Made by a program: the position numbers and the translations under genes
Assembly (NCBI GenBank): GCA_030550175.1
Contig: JAUQPW010000017.1
Location: forward strand, 1 to 62,360
DNA length: 62,360 nt
Source of the DNA: a bacterium
GTDB lineage: Bacteria; Moduliflexota; Moduliflexia; Moduliflexales; JAUQPW01
Reading direction: 5' to 3'
Notes under the pieces: model-generated
Databases searched by the model: none
What the model saw: only the letters and a program-made list of their open reading frames with translations
What the model was told of the DNA's origin: nothing
Shown here: in pieces, positions 25,098 to 35,131 of the stretch
Numbering within the stretch: position 1 is the stretch's first letter
Layout of the letters: each line of letters starts with the position of its first letter

Positions 25098-25885
25098 CCA
25101 ATCCTAACAAATCTGCTGTTCAGCTCGAAGGAATCACCGTCCGTTTTGGAGACTATACGGCTGTAGAAAATGTAAGCTTTGAGGTCGGAGAGGGCGAGTT
25201 TGTAGCCATTGTTGGACCTACGGGCTGCGGTAAAAGCACGCTTTTAAGCGTGGTTGCAGGTCTTCTCCTGCCTACTTCAGGTGAGATCCGAACATTCAAT
25301 GAGGCGACAAAGGGATTAAACCGATGGGTTGGATATCTCTTCCAGCAAGATGCCCTTCTGCCCTGGAAAACCGCCTTGGACAACGTTGCCATTGGATTGA
25401 TCTTTCGACAAGTTCCTACACAAGAGGCCCGCCAACAGGCACAGGAGTGGTTGGCAAAGGTAGGGCTTAAAGGATTTGAGAATTATTACCCTCATCAATT
25501 ATCAGGTGGCATGAAGAAGCGGGTTGGATTGGCCCAGATCTTGATTCTCAATCCTAAAATTCTATTAATGGATGAACCTTTCTCGGCACTGGATGTTCAG
25601 ACTCGGAACCTGATGGAAAACGAACTGCTCCGACTGTGGCAAGAAGACCGGAAATCGGTTCTTTTTGTTACCCACGACCTGGAAGAAGCTGTAGCCCTGA
25701 CAGATCGCGTGCTGGTACTATCCGCCGGACCGGCATCAAAGCTTATGGGTGAGTTTACCATCCCCTTATCCCGTCCTCGGGATGTAGCCGAAATTCGACT
25801 GACGGATAAATTCTTAGAAATTCACCGTGAAATATGGCATATTTTGCGAGGCGAGGTACTTAAAAGTTATGCCCAAAATTTCTAA
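25094..25885 (+). CDS. ABC transporter ATP-binding protein, NitT/TauT type
   Basis: The 263-residue protein is a complete ABC ATPase: Walker A GPTGCGKST (41-49), Q-loop FQQDALLPW, signature LSGGM (136-140), Walker B ILLMDEPF (156-163) and the H-loop THDLEEAVALTDR. It is closest to the nitrate/sulfonate/taurine group, where such ATPases drive uptake of small organic anions or thiamine precursors. It starts within the ATGA overlap with the kinase-RapZ gene, and its end overlaps the permease by 17 bases. Confidence 0.9.
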   Translation: MTNPNKSAVQLEGITVRFGDYTAVENVSFEVGEGEFVAIVGPTGCGKSTLLSVVAGLLLPTSGEIRTFNEATKGLNRWVGYLFQQDALLPWKTALDNVAIGLIFRQVPTQEARQQAQEWLAKVGLKGFENYYPHQLSGGMKKRVGLAQILILNPKILLMDEPFSALDVQTRNLMENELLRLWQEDRKSVLFVTHDLEEAVALTDRVLVLSAGPASKLMGEFTIPLSRPRDVAEIRLTDKFLEIHREIWHILRGEVLKSYAQNF

Positions 25886-26633
25886 ACTTCACCTTTATCA
25901 AATCGGCCTCTTCGTTGGAAGCCTCTTTGTCTGGGAAGGGCTGGTGCGGGCTAAGATCGCAGACGCATTTTTCTTCTCCATGCCTTCATCCATCTTTCTG
26001 CGCCTGGCAGAATGGCTGATAAAAGGAGATATCTATCGCCATCTCTCCATAACCTTTATCGAAACCCTTTCGGCTTTTGTTATGGGTACCGGATTGGGGA
26101 TAGGAATCGGACTCTGGTTGGCGCTGGCACCCAAGGCCCTCAAGGTACTGGAACCCTACATCAAAGCTTTCAATGCCATTCCGCGCGTAGTCCTTGCTCC
26201 GATCTTTACCTTGTGGTTTGGATTGGGAATGATTTCCAAAGTGGCCCTGGGAGTGACCCTGGTTTTCTTCCTGGCCTTTTTTAATACCTATCAAGGTATC
26301 CGTGAAGTTAACCCTGTCATACTGGCTAATGCACGCATGTTAGGAGCCTCACGATCCCAACTCCTCCGACATGTTTACCTTCCCTCAACGGCTGGCTGGA
26401 TTATTTCAAGTCTCCGATCTTCTATTGGTTTTGCCGTGGTGGGAGCGGTGGTGGGTGAATACCTGGGATCCTCTGCAGGCCTGGGTTACCTTATCGCCCA
26501 GGCTGAAGGCGTGTTCGACACAACGGGAGTCTTTGCCGGAATGACCCTGCTGGTTGTGTTTGTTTTAATCCTGGACTCGGTTGTAAATCAAGTGGAACGA
26601 CATATATTAGCCTGGCGACCCTCTGGAACTTAA
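25869..26633 (+). CDS. ABC transporter permease, NitT/TauT type
   Basis: The product (254 residues from ATG 25869) has six membrane helices and the cytoplasmic EAA loop EVNPVILANARMLGASRSQLLRHVYLP, which contacts the ATPase. It matches SsuC/TauC-type permeases. I chose ATG 25869 because the longer upstream reading lies almost wholly inside the ATPase gene. It is followed by the binding-protein gene after a repeat-filled gap. Confidence 0.9.
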   Translation: MPKISKLHLYQIGLFVGSLFVWEGLVRAKIADAFFFSMPSSIFLRLAEWLIKGDIYRHLSITFIETLSAFVMGTGLGIGIGLWLALAPKALKVLEPYIKAFNAIPRVVLAPIFTLWFGLGMISKVALGVTLVFFLAFFNTYQGIREVNPVILANARMLGASRSQLLRHVYLPSTAGWIISSLRSSIGFAVVGAVVGEYLGSSAGLGYLIAQAEGVFDTTGVFAGMTLLVVFVLILDSVVNQVERHILAWRPSGT

Positions 26634-26898
26634 AAAAGGTAAGAAATAAAAACAAAAAGTCAAAGTTAAAAGGAATAAAAAACCCGGGAGTTAAGGCCAT
26701 GAAACAACAAAAAATAATAAATAAAAAGGTAAGAGATAAAGAACAAAACATAAAAAGGCGCGAAGAATCGAAGACCCGGGCAATCCGGGGACAGAGGACA
26801 AAAATACTAAAAATTTTTGCCTTTTCTCTCCCACCTTTCCCCTTTCTCCTGTTTCCTTTGATCCTTTGCCTTTTATCTTTTACCCTTTGCCTGTTACT
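26634..26898. repeat. Heptad repeat arrays spanning the binding-protein start
   Basis: Purine-rich 7-base units (AAAAGGT, AAGAAAT, then AAAAGGT, AAGAGAT, AAAGAAC) run from the permease stop through the first codons of the next gene. Pyrimidine-rich units (CCTTTGC, CTTTTAT, CTTTTAC, CCTTTGC, CTGTTAC) follow at about 26822-26896 and are roughly complementary. The second arm encodes the hydrophobic core of the signal peptide. Confidence 0.7.
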
Positions 26899-27856
26899 TC
26901 CATCGGTTTCCCTCGGTTTAGAGAAGGATAGGGTTGTGCTGGCAGTAGGAGGCAAAATAGGTATCCTTTACCTGCCCCTTACCGTAGTAGAACAAAAAGG
27001 GTTTTTCAAAGAAGAAGGACTTCAAGTAGAAATCCAGGACGTCCAGGGAGGGGGTAAAGCTCTGCAGGCACTCATAGGTGGCTCGGCAGATGTAGTCGTG
27101 GGAGGTTATGATCACACGATCCAAATGCAGGCCAGAAACAAGGACGTAACGGCAGTGGTTTTGCTTGGACGATATCCCGGGCTTGTATTGGGCGTACGAA
27201 GTGACCTGGCCGACCGTGTAAAGCAAGTGGGTGACCTCAAAGGAATGAAAGTTGGGGTTACAGCCCCTGGGTCTTCTACGCACTTTTTCATCAACTATCT
27301 TTTGAGTAAACAAGGATTAAAGCCTACAGACATTTCGGTTATCGGAATAGGTCAGGGTAACACCGTCATAGCAGCAGTAGAACATAAACAGGTCGACGCT
27401 TTGGCCAATGTGGATCCCACGATAACCATGCTGGAGAATCGTGGTCTGATTAAAATCATGGCCGATACCCGAACGGAACAGGGCACCCGGGATATTTACG
27501 GGGGCGAATATCCCTTTGCTACGCTTTATACCAGGCGAGACTTCATAGAGCGTTATCCAGAAACTACCCAGCGGCTGGTAAATGCCTTTGTTCGAGGTCT
27601 GCGTTGGATGCAGGGCAAAAGTCCAGAGGAGATCGCACAGGTACTCCCGGAATCCTACTTCGCCGGAGATAAGGATCTTTACCTGAAAGCCCTGACCAGC
27701 TCGCTGACCATGTTTTCACCGGATGGCCGTTTCCCGGAAACCGCCCCACAAACGGTTCTTACCGTTCTCTCTCTGTTTGATGAGCAGGTTGCACAAGCTC
27801 ATATTGATCTTTCGAAAACCTATACCAATTACTTTGTAGATCGGGTACCAAAATAG
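26699..27856 (+). CDS. ABC transporter substrate-binding protein, NMT1/SsuA type
   Basis: The 385-residue protein has a periplasmic NMT1/THI5-like fold: VVLAVGGKIGILYLPLTVVEQKGFFKEEGL, GSADVVVGGYDHTIQM, LKGMKVGVTAPGSSTHFFINYLL and ALANVDPTITML. It delivers a small organic ligand to the permease and ATPase encoded just upstream. The N-terminus is unusual: about 45 basic residues precede the hydrophobic signal core (FLLFPLILCLLSF), and both are written in 7-base repeats. Start ATG 26699 follows a TAAGG site. The mature protein begins near LEKDRVV. Confidence 0.85.
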   Translation: MKQQKIINKKVRDKEQNIKRREESKTRAIRGQRTKILKIFAFSLPPFPFLLFPLILCLLSFTLCLLLPSVSLGLEKDRVVLAVGGKIGILYLPLTVVEQKGFFKEEGLQVEIQDVQGGGKALQALIGGSADVVVGGYDHTIQMQARNKDVTAVVLLGRYPGLVLGVRSDLADRVKQVGDLKGMKVGVTAPGSSTHFFINYLLSKQGLKPTDISVIGIGQGNTVIAAVEHKQVDALANVDPTITMLENRGLIKIMADTRTEQGTRDIYGGEYPFATLYTRRDFIERYPETTQRLVNAFVRGLRWMQGKSPEEIAQVLPESYFAGDKDLYLKALTSSLTMFSPDGRFPETAPQTVLTVLSLFDEQVAQAHIDLSKTYTNYFVDRVPK

Positions 27857-27908
27857 AACCTGGCTGAGCTTCCAACTCTCAGCTTTTCTAATAACAATAA
27901 GGAATTCT

Positions 27909-28388
27909 ATGAAAATCTACCGAATCAACACAGCCTATAAGAATTTTTATTTTATTCTTTTCGTACTCATTCTATTTAATATTACGGCCTGTGCAACTAC
28001 GAAAACCGGTCGTCCTGCTCCTCGACAATCGGATCAATTCCCTGCAACGAACATTCCGCTTTACGGAAAGCTCCTTGTCAAAACGGAGCTTATCTTTGGT
28101 CTCTCCAAGCCCGATGGGGGAGTTATCTCCGAAGCCGAGTGGCAGAAGTTTTTAGACGAGTATATAACTCCTAAATTCAAAGAAGGGCTAACTGTCTTAA
28201 ATGCAGATGGGCAATATCAGACCTCATCTGGAGAAGTTGCCAAAGAGAAATCAAAGGTAGTTATTTTGCTCTATGAAAACAGTAAGGAAATGGATGCTTC
28301 CATTGAAGCGATTCGATCCAGCTACAAACAACTCTTTCAACAGGAATCCGTTCTCCGTGTGACGACGCCTGTCGGAGTGTCGTTTTAG
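27909..28388 (+). CDS. DUF3574 lipoprotein
   Basis: The 159-residue protein has a lipoprotein signal with the lipobox FNITAC near residue 27 and a DUF3574 domain: KTELIFGLSKPDGGVISEAEWQ, ITPKFKEGLTVLNADGQYQ and VVILLYENSKEMDASIEAIR. The function of the family is unknown; the protein should be anchored at the outer or inner membrane. It follows the ABC binding-protein gene by 52 bases and could belong to the same transcript. Confidence 0.85.
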   Translation: MKIYRINTAYKNFYFILFVLILFNITACATTKTGRPAPRQSDQFPATNIPLYGKLLVKTELIFGLSKPDGGVISEAEWQKFLDEYITPKFKEGLTVLNADGQYQTSSGEVAKEKSKVVILLYENSKEMDASIEAIRSSYKQLFQQESVLRVTTPVGVSF

Positions 28389-28484
28389 ATTAAACACGGA
28401 AGTTAACTTAAATCAGGAAGATATAAGCCGTTATCCGGTGGATAAAGGCAAGACTACAACTTTATCTAACCATTTTAGAGAACT

Positions 28485-29597
28485 ATGATCCTTATCCTGA
28501 CACCTAACATAACTCCTGAAAAGGAAGAATATAAACAATTAATGAGTGCTCTGGCGAATCTTCAAAATATACAGATTCGGGTTCATACCGTACAGGGAAC
28601 CGAACAGTTATTGACCGAAGTTTATCTGATCGGTAATACCAAATCGCTTTCCACGGATTACATGAAAAGTCTTCCCGGTGTAGAGAAAGTAGTACGTGTC
28701 TCTGAAGAATACCGGGTTTTGGGTCGACACAAGAATGATGACCGTCCGACCCATTTTTATTATAACGGTGTACGCTTCGGACAGGATAATTTAAACATTT
28801 TTGCAGGTCTATGCGCAGTGGATACCCCTGAGCATGTTGAGATGATGATGAAAGCCCTCCATGAAAACGGGTTGGTTTGTACACGTATGGGAGCTTACAA
28901 GCCTCGAACGAGTCCTTATTCGTTCCAGGGTCATGGTCGAAAATGTCTTCCTTACGTGTTTGAGTTGGCCGGTAAATACGGAATTAAGGTGATCGCCATG
29001 GAAGTTACCCATGAGTCCCATGTCATGGAGATTCGCGAAACTCTTTATCGGACGGGTAATCCGACCGGCGTGATGTTACAGATCGGAACGCGTAATATTC
29101 AGAATTTCGAGCTGTTAAAAATAGTCGGACGCCAGCAGGAGTTTCCGGTATTGATCAAGCGTGGATTCGGAATTACCCTGGATGAATCCCTGAATGCAGC
29201 AGAGTACCTGGCCAGCGAAGGGAATCACAAGGTTGTTTTTTGCCTGCGGGGTATGAAAACCAATATGGGAGATCCCCATCGTAACTTCGTTGATTTCGCC
29301 CATGTACCCGTTGTGAAACACCTGACCCGCATGCCTGTTTGTATTGACCCCTCCCACTCTGTGGGTTTACGAAGCAGCGACCCCAACGGTATCCTGGATA
29401 TCATGCACGTGACGGCCCAGGGTGTAATTGCCGGTGCCAACATGATCCTGGTAGATTTCCATCCAGAACCCAATAAAGCACTGGTAGACGGTCCTCAAGC
29501 ACTTTTACTTAAAGAACTTCCGCATTTCCTTGAAGATGTACAAATTGCCCGGGAAGCCTATGAGAAACGGTTGGCTTTAGCCCAACGTTATCGGTAA
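28485..29597 (+). CDS. aroF: 3-Deoxy-7-phosphoheptulonate synthase-like enzyme (type I beta)
   Basis: The 370-residue protein matches the type I beta DAHP synthases: KPRTSPYSFQGHG near residue 139, VMLQIGTRNIQNFELL, PVLIKRGFG, CIDPSHSVG and VDFHPEPNKALVDGPQAL. The enzyme condenses phosphoenolpyruvate with erythrose-4-phosphate, the first step of the shikimate pathway. The usual CERGI stretch reads CLRGM, so the conserved Glu is replaced, and the approximately 90-residue N-terminal part may be a regulatory domain. No other aro gene is in the window. The symbol is by family resemblance. Confidence 0.75.
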   Translation: MILILTPNITPEKEEYKQLMSALANLQNIQIRVHTVQGTEQLLTEVYLIGNTKSLSTDYMKSLPGVEKVVRVSEEYRVLGRHKNDDRPTHFYYNGVRFGQDNLNIFAGLCAVDTPEHVEMMMKALHENGLVCTRMGAYKPRTSPYSFQGHGRKCLPYVFELAGKYGIKVIAMEVTHESHVMEIRETLYRTGNPTGVMLQIGTRNIQNFELLKIVGRQQEFPVLIKRGFGITLDESLNAAEYLASEGNHKVVFCLRGMKTNMGDPHRNFVDFAHVPVVKHLTRMPVCIDPSHSVGLRSSDPNGILDIMHVTAQGVIAGANMILVDFHPEPNKALVDGPQALLLKELPHFLEDVQIAREAYEKRLALAQRYR

Positions 29598-29763
29598 AAC
29601 AGTCGGGTTGACGAATCGGGTCTGGGACCCTACATTATTTACTACCTGTCTAAAGACTATCGTTTAAAAAATAAGAATAAAATTATCCGAAAAGTCATTC
29701 TCGGACAGTATGGTCGAGCATAGGTCTATTCGGAAGAGGTCGTACCAGGGAGTTCAATATTAT

Positions 29764-32700
29764 ATGACGGTTCCAAATCTGCGGGAATTACTCCATCAAC
29801 TCCTTTCTGAGCGTATCCTGATTTTGGACGGTGCTATGGGCACCATGATCCAGCGTTATCGACTTGGGGAGGCCGATTATCGTGGAGAACGCTTCAAGGA
29901 CCATTCTCGGGATCTGACGGGAGATAATGATCTGCTGGTGTTAACCCGGCCCGATATTATCGAAGGTATTCATCAGGCCTATCTGGAGGCCGGAAGTGAT
30001 ATCATCGAGACGAATACTTTCAACGCAAATGCCATTTCCCAGGCGGACTATGGTCTGGAGTCGCTGGTTTATGAAATAAATGTTCAAGCTGCCAGGCTGG
30101 CCAAAAAAGCTGCTTCAGAATGGAGTGCCCGAACTCCGAATAAACCCCGTTTTGTCGCAGGTTCTATAGGTCCCACTAATCGTACCCTGTCTATTTCCCC
30201 GGATGTGAATAATCCGGCTTTTCGTGCTTTGACCTTTGACAAACTTCGAGAAGCTTATGCCGAGCAGGTTCGAGGCCTGATCGATGGAGGAGTAGATCTT
30301 CTGCTTATCGAAACCATTTTCGATACCCTCAATGCCAAGGCAGCCATTGTCGCCATCCAGGAAGTATTCGAGGAAAAGGGTGTGGAGCTTCCCGTCATGA
30401 TTTCTGTAACCATTACCGATCGAAGTGGAAGAACCCTGTCGGGACAGACAATAGATGCTTTCTGGATCTCGATAGCCCATGCAGAACCCTTTAGCGTTGG
30501 AATCAACTGTGCTTTGGGAGCTCGGGATATGCGACCTTATCTGGCCGAACTTTCGGCCATCAGTCCGGTTTACATTAGTTGTTATCCCAATGCAGGTCTA
30601 CCCAATGCCTTTGGCGAATACGAGGAACAACCCGAGACCACTGCTCAATTTCTTCAGGAATTTGCCTCCAGCGGCTTTGTCAATATCCTGGGCGGTTGTT
30701 GTGGCACTACGCCGGACCATATCCAGGCCATCGCTCGAGCTGTGGGAGGTATCAAACCCCGAAAAGTTCCGGTGTTTAAAGAACGTTATACCCAATTCAG
30801 TGGATTAGAGGCACTGACCGTTCGTCCGGACAGTAATTTTATCATGATCGGAGAGCGAACCAATGTAACGGGCTCACGTCGATTCGCCAGCTTGATCAAG
30901 GCCGGTGATTTTACCACGGCTCTGGAAGTAGCCCTGGATCAGGTACGGGGTGGAGCAAACATCCTCGATGTCAATATGGACGAAGGGATGTTGGATTCCG
31001 AGCAGGCCATGACGACTTTCCTCAACCTCATTGCAACCGAACCCGAGATTGCACGCCTCCCTATCATGATCGATAGCTCTAAATGGTCGGTCATCGAGGC
31101 CGGATTGAAGTGTGTCCAGGGGAAAGCTATTGTCAATTCCATTAGCCTTAAGGAAGGAGAAGAGGAGTTCATCAAAAAAGCCCGTCTTATCAAGCGTTAT
31201 GGGGCCGGTGTCGTAGTGATGGCCTTTGATGAAACCGGACAGGCCGAGACGGTTGAACGTAAGGTGGAGATCTGCCAGCGGGCCTATAAACTCCTCACCG
31301 AAGACGTCGGTTTCCACCCGGAGGATATTATTTTCGATCCGAACATCCTGGCTATTGCCACCGGTATTGAAGAACATAATAACTTTGCCATCAACTTCAT
31401 CGAAGCTACCAAAATCATCAAACGAACATGTCCTGGAGCCAAGGTAAGCGGAGGAGTAAGTAATCTCTCTTTCTCCTTTCGTGGTAACAACCTGGTCCGT
31501 GAAGCGATCCATACGGCCTTTCTTTATCATGCCATTCGCGCAGGTATGGACATGGGGATTGTCAACGCCGGTCAGATTGGAATCTACGAAGAAATCCCCA
31601 AAGATCTCCTCGAACATGTGGAAGATATTATCTTCAACCGAAGACCCGATGCCACTGAACGCATGATTGCCTTTGCCGAGACGGTCAAGGGGCAAGGTCA
31701 AAAGAAAGAAGTCGACCTCTCCTGGCGTCAAGGAAGCGTCGAAGAGCGTCTCTCCTATGCCCTGGTAAACGGAATTATCGACTTTATCGAGGCAGATGTG
31801 GAAGAAGCCCGGCAGAAATACCCCAAACCCCTGGATATCATTGAAGGTCCCCTGATGAACGGTATGAAGATCGTCGGAGACCTCTTCGGTGCCGGAAAGA
31901 TGTTTTTACCTCAGGTAGTTAAGAGTGCCCGGGTCATGAAAAAAGCAGTAGCCTATCTACAGCCTTTTATGGAAGCGGAGAAAGAAGGACACGGAGACGT
32001 GGAGACGCAGAGACGCGGAGACGAAGAGGTAGAAGAGGTAATCGCAGTATCCCCGTGTCCCTGTGTCCCTGCGTCCCCGCGTCCCTCTTCCCAGGGTAAA
32101 ATCGTCCTGGCAACGGTCAAAGGGGATGTTCATGATATCGGCAAGAATATCGTGGGGGTTGTACTGGGTTGTAATAACTATACGGTTATTGACCTGGGGG
32201 TCATGGTCCCCTGTGATAAAATCCTCCAGACGGCTATCGATGAAAAAGCGGATATCATCGGCTTGAGTGGATTGATTACCCCTTCCCTGGATGAAATGGT
32301 TTTTGTGGCCAAGGAAATGGAGCGTCGAGGATTCAAAATCCCCCTGTTAATCGGTGGAGCAACGACCAGTAATCAACATACGGCGGTAAAGATTGCACCG
32401 GAATATAGCGGAACTACTGTCCACGTTATAGACGCTTCACGGGCTGTAGGCGTCGTGGCCAGCCTGCTGGATCCCAAACAGAAAGAGGCCTTTGAGCAAG
32501 ATAATCGGGAAAGTCAAGAGCGCCTGCGTAGGACCCATGGAAAAAAGAAAGAAACAACCCTGGTACCCTTCGAAACGGCTTATGCCAACCGACTGAAAAT
32601 CCAGTGGCGTAAAGAAGATATCGCGATTCCATCCTTTCTGGGTCGCCGTGTTCTGGAAGATGTTTCCCTGGATGAAATAGCCCGATACATTGACTGGACT

Positions 32701-33540
32701 TTCTTTTTCACAGCCTGGGAACTAAAAGGAAAATTTCCAAAAATCCTGGATCATCCGGAATACGGCCCGGTAGCCAGAGAACTCTACCATAACGCCCTAC
32801 AACTTCTCCGTAAACTAAGCGACGAGCGCCTGTTAACCGCTCGGGCAGTTTACGGTTTCTGGCCGGCTAACAGTATAGGGAACGATATTATCCTATATAC
32901 CGATGAAACGCGAACAACGGAATTGATACGCTTCAACATGCTTCGTCAACAACAAGCTCAACCTCCAGGTAAACCCAATCTTTCCCTCGCAGATTATATT
33001 GCACCGCTGGAAAGCGGACTTCCAGACTACCTGGGAGCTTTCGCCGTCACAGCCGGTTTAGGAGTTGAGGAGTTGGTAAAACAATACGAAAAGAACCAGG
33101 ATGATTACCACGCCATCATGGTCAAAGCCCTCGCAGATCGCCTCGCCGAAGCTTATGCAGAGTATCTACACCAACGTGCGCGCTGTGATTGGGGTTATGG
33201 ATTGACCGAAAACCTTACCTATGAAGATCTCATCAAGGAAAAGTATCGAGGTATCCGTCCCGCCTTTGGTTATCCGGCCTGCCCGGATCACTCGGAGAAA
33301 TTTAAACTCTTTGAATTGCTGGATGCTCCTTCCCTAGGAATTCGCCTAACAGAACACGGAGCTATGCTTCCGGCTGCCAGCGTCAGTGGTTTGTATTTTG
33401 CCCATCCTCAAGCCCGTTATTTCACAGTTGGGAAAATTGATCGAGATCAGGTTACGTCCTATGCAATGCGAAAAGGAATGCGTATACAGGAGGTGGAGAA
33501 GTGGTTGGCTTCCAATCTGGGATATGCTGCAGGAACTTAA
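29764..33540 (+). CDS. metH: Cobalamin-dependent methionine synthase
   Basis: The product (1258 residues from ATG 29764) has all four MetH modules. The homocysteine domain ([12 protein letters not shown]; zinc ligands in GINCALG and GGCCGTTP) comes first, then the methyltetrahydrofolate domain ([16 protein letters not shown]), the cobalamin module ([12 protein letters not shown] with the Co-ligating His) and the AdoMet reactivation domain ([12 protein letters not shown]). It makes methionine in the cytoplasm. An extra hydrophilic linker near residues 739-777 is written in 8-base repeats. The earlier ATG at 29710 would add 18 residues unlike the family. No cobalamin riboswitch is visible upstream. 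Confidence 0.95.
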   Translation: MTVPNLRELLHQLLSERILILDGAMGTMIQRYRLGEADYRGERFKDHSRDLTGDNDLLVLTRPDIIEGIHQAYLEAGSDIIETNTFNANAISQADYGLESLVYEINVQAARLAKKAASEWSARTPNKPRFVAGSIGPTNRTLSISPDVNNPAFRALTFDKLREAYAEQVRGLIDGGVDLLLIETIFDTLNAKAAIVAIQEVFEEKGVELPVMISVTITDRSGRTLSGQTIDAFWISIAHAEPFSVGINCALGARDMRPYLAELSAISPVYISCYPNAGLPNAFGEYEEQPETTAQFLQEFASSGFVNILGGCCGTTPDHIQAIARAVGGIKPRKVPVFKERYTQFSGLEALTVRPDSNFIMIGERTNVTGSRRFASLIKAGDFTTALEVALDQVRGGANILDVNMDEGMLDSEQAMTTFLNLIATEPEIARLPIMIDSSKWSVIEAGLKCVQGKAIVNSISLKEGEEEFIKKARLIKRYGAGVVVMAFDETGQAETVERKVEICQRAYKLLTEDVGFHPEDIIFDPNILAIATGIEEHNNFAINFIEATKIIKRTCPGAKVSGGVSNLSFSFRGNNLVREAIHTAFLYHAIRAGMDMGIVNAGQIGIYEEIPKDLLEHVEDIIFNRRPDATERMIAFAETVKGQGQKKEVDLSWRQGSVEERLSYALVNGIIDFIEADVEEARQKYPKPLDIIEGPLMNGMKIVGDLFGAGKMFLPQVVKSARVMKKAVAYLQPFMEAEKEGHGDVETQRRGDEEVEEVIAVSPCPCVPASPRPSSQGKIVLATVKGDVHDIGKNIVGVVLGCNNYTVIDLGVMVPCDKILQTAIDEKADIIGLSGLITPSLDEMVFVAKEMERRGFKIPLLIGGATTSNQHTAVKIAPEYSGTTVHVIDASRAVGVVASLLDPKQKEAFEQDNRESQERLRRTHGKKKETTLVPFETAYANRLKIQWRKEDIAIPSFLGRRVLEDVSLDEIARYIDWTFFFTAWELKGKFPKILDHPEYGPVARELYHNALQLLRKLSDERLLTARAVYGFWPANSIGNDIILYTDETRTTELIRFNMLRQQQAQPPGKPNLSLADYIAPLESGLPDYLGAFAVTAGLGVEELVKQYEKNQDDYHAIMVKALADRLAEAYAEYLHQRARCDWGYGLTENLTYEDLIKEKYRGIRPAFGYPACPDHSEKFKLFELLDAPSLGIRLTEHGAMLPAASVSGLYFAHPQARYFTVGKIDRDQVTSYAMRKGMRIQEVEKWLASNLGYAAGT
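31985..32093. repeat. Octad repeat array inside metH
   Basis: Units GGAGACGT, GGAGACGC, AGAGACGC and GGAGACGA are followed by CCCCGTGT, CCCTGTGT, CCCTGCGT and CCCCGCGT, giving a purine arm and a pyrimidine arm. The frame stays open through it. It encodes the linker between the cap helices and the cobalamin-binding fold. Confidence 0.75.
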
Positions 33541-33558
33541 ATGAAAAGCCTGTTCTGT

Positions 33559-35049
33559 TTACAACGGAATACAATAGACTTCCTTTTCGGTGTCCTCTTT
33601 GGAAACCCGAATCTTTCCAACAAACTGCGTAACATAATCGGATTTGACCATCTCATGGGTTTGTTGCCCTATCCAGATACTTCGCGGTTCTGCTAACAAT
33701 CCAAGGCGAGTGGCAAGGGTTGCAGCCTCTCCAAAAACAACATATTCCATCCGTTCCGTTGATCCTGCATAGCCGGTTATAACCTCTCCGGTGTTAATTC
33801 CAATTCCAACGTCAAATTTCTTTTTGGGATCTCGTCGCTCGTTAAGTTTTTTCTGTTCTTCGTGTATCTCCAGGGCAGCTAATACTGCTTTTTTCGCATT
33901 GTCGGGATAAACCTCAGGTATCCCAAACACCACTGTAACTGTATTTCCCGTGCAGGTACCCAAGGTTCCTTCATATTTAAAAATAATCTCCCTGATCATC
34001 TTAAAATATTCATTCAAAAGTTCTATCAATTCGGCAGGCTCCAGTGTTTTACAGAGAAAGGTAAACTTTTTAATATCCGAAAATAAAACCGTTGCCAGGA
34101 CTTTTTCCGCTTTTATCACAGGCTTTCCGGTATCCAGACTAACTTTGGCTATCTCGGCTGCCAGATGGGGAGGTAAAAAACGCTCCAGGCTACTGCGAAG
34201 GGTGACTTCTTTCTTGATTCTTTCACTCAGGATAATCTTTTCTATGCTGGAAGCAATATGATTGCCGATGGCAGTCAACAAGATGACCTCACTTCGATTA
34301 AACTTTCTAGGTTGAGAATCTTCTATGTAAATCACTCCAATGACCTCATCATCCTTAAGGATTGGTGCACACATCATGGAAGGTGCTGAACGATACTTCT
34401 GGGTTTTTATACCCATTTTGATAGGACTAAGATCTGAGAACCACAAGACAGCCCTCTTTTCGTATCTGACTTTCTCCACCATGGCTTTGTTATAAAAACT
34501 ATTTTCTCCCCTTGTTACATAACATCGAAACTCTCCCTGGTCGTCTAAAAGGAGCAACAGGTATTTATCGGCTTTGATCGTTGTACAGATGGTATCGACC
34601 ATAGACTCTAAAAATTCTTGAAAGTTTCTGGCGGTTGCGAGTTTTCCACTGATCTGGTGCAGAATCAAATAATTTAAGTCTAACACCTTACTTCTATCTA
34701 ATTCTTGAAATTTAACCATCAGGTCGGAAGGTTTAATGGATTCTGTTTCCTCCGATTCAAATACAAGGGCCGTAAGGCCAATGATAATCCTATCCCCATG
34801 TTTTAACCTTTCTTTCTTGATTTCTCTGCCGTTAACAAAGGTATGGTTTGTACTCTCTAAGTCTTCAATAAAATAATCTTCTCCTTCCCGGATTATCCTG
34901 GCATGTCGGCGAGAAACCGTTTCATCACTTAAATTGATAGAATTCTGAATCCCTTCCTCGGGATCATCCTTACCGATAGTTATCACGTCTTCATCCAGGA
35001 TGAAGACGGTCTTCATATCATTGGGTCCTTTAATAACTAACCATGGCAT
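33559..35049 (-). CDS. FHA-GAF protein with a degenerate class III cyclase domain
   Basis: The product (496 residues from ATG 35049) starts with an FHA domain (ITIGKDDP, SRRHARI, STNHTFVNG), followed by a GAF domain (about 150-300) and a class III nucleotide cyclase homology domain (VLFSDIKKFTF, GINTGEVITGYAG). The first metal Asp (FSDI) is kept, but the second metal site reads TGNTVTVVFG with Asn for Asp. The purine-recognition Lys and Asp and the transition-state Asn are also replaced (GEAATLATRL). It is probably a non-catalytic sensor that binds phospho-Thr partners and a ligand. GGAGG lies ten bases before ATG 35049; the longer reading to 35235 runs through a structured leader. Confidence 0.8.
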   Translation of the reverse strand: MPWLVIKGPNDMKTVFILDEDVITIGKDDPEEGIQNSINLSDETVSRRHARIIREGEDYFIEDLESTNHTFVNGREIKKERLKHGDRIIIGLTALVFESEETESIKPSDLMVKFQELDRSKVLDLNYLILHQISGKLATARNFQEFLESMVDTICTTIKADKYLLLLLDDQGEFRCYVTRGENSFYNKAMVEKVRYEKRAVLWFSDLSPIKMGIKTQKYRSAPSMMCAPILKDDEVIGVIYIEDSQPRKFNRSEVILLTAIGNHIASSIEKIILSERIKKEVTLRSSLERFLPPHLAAEIAKVSLDTGKPVIKAEKVLATVLFSDIKKFTFLCKTLEPAELIELLNEYFKMIREIIFKYEGTLGTCTGNTVTVVFGIPEVYPDNAKKAVLAALEIHEEQKKLNERRDPKKKFDVGIGINTGEVITGYAGSTERMEYVVFGEAATLATRLGLLAEPRSIWIGQQTHEMVKSDYVTQFVGKIRVSKEDTEKEVYCIPL

Positions 35050-35059
35050 GTTTCCTGAT

Positions 35060-35124
35060 CCTCCATTCCAGAGTAACTCTGAAAATTTCCCTTCTTTCCA
35101 ATACCTTTTCCGTTGATATGGAGG
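35060..35124 (-). promoter_or_regulatory. Shine-Dalgarno sequestering stem
   Basis: On the minus strand the sequence CCTCCAT (35118-35124) can pair with ATGGAGG (35060-35066), which contains the GGAGG of the gene starting at 35049. This would hide the ribosome binding site and could be the expression platform of the aptamer-like RNA just upstream. Confidence 0.4.
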
Positions 35125-35131
35125 TTGAAGT

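Noticed and set aside
29598..29763. Search for a cobalamin or SAM riboswitch before metH
   Set aside because: The leader is too short for a cobalamin aptamer, and no conserved aptamer segments are visible.
30874..31731. A 285-codon frame antisense to metH
   Set aside because: Long antisense frames are expected from codon bias in metH, which is a certain gene.
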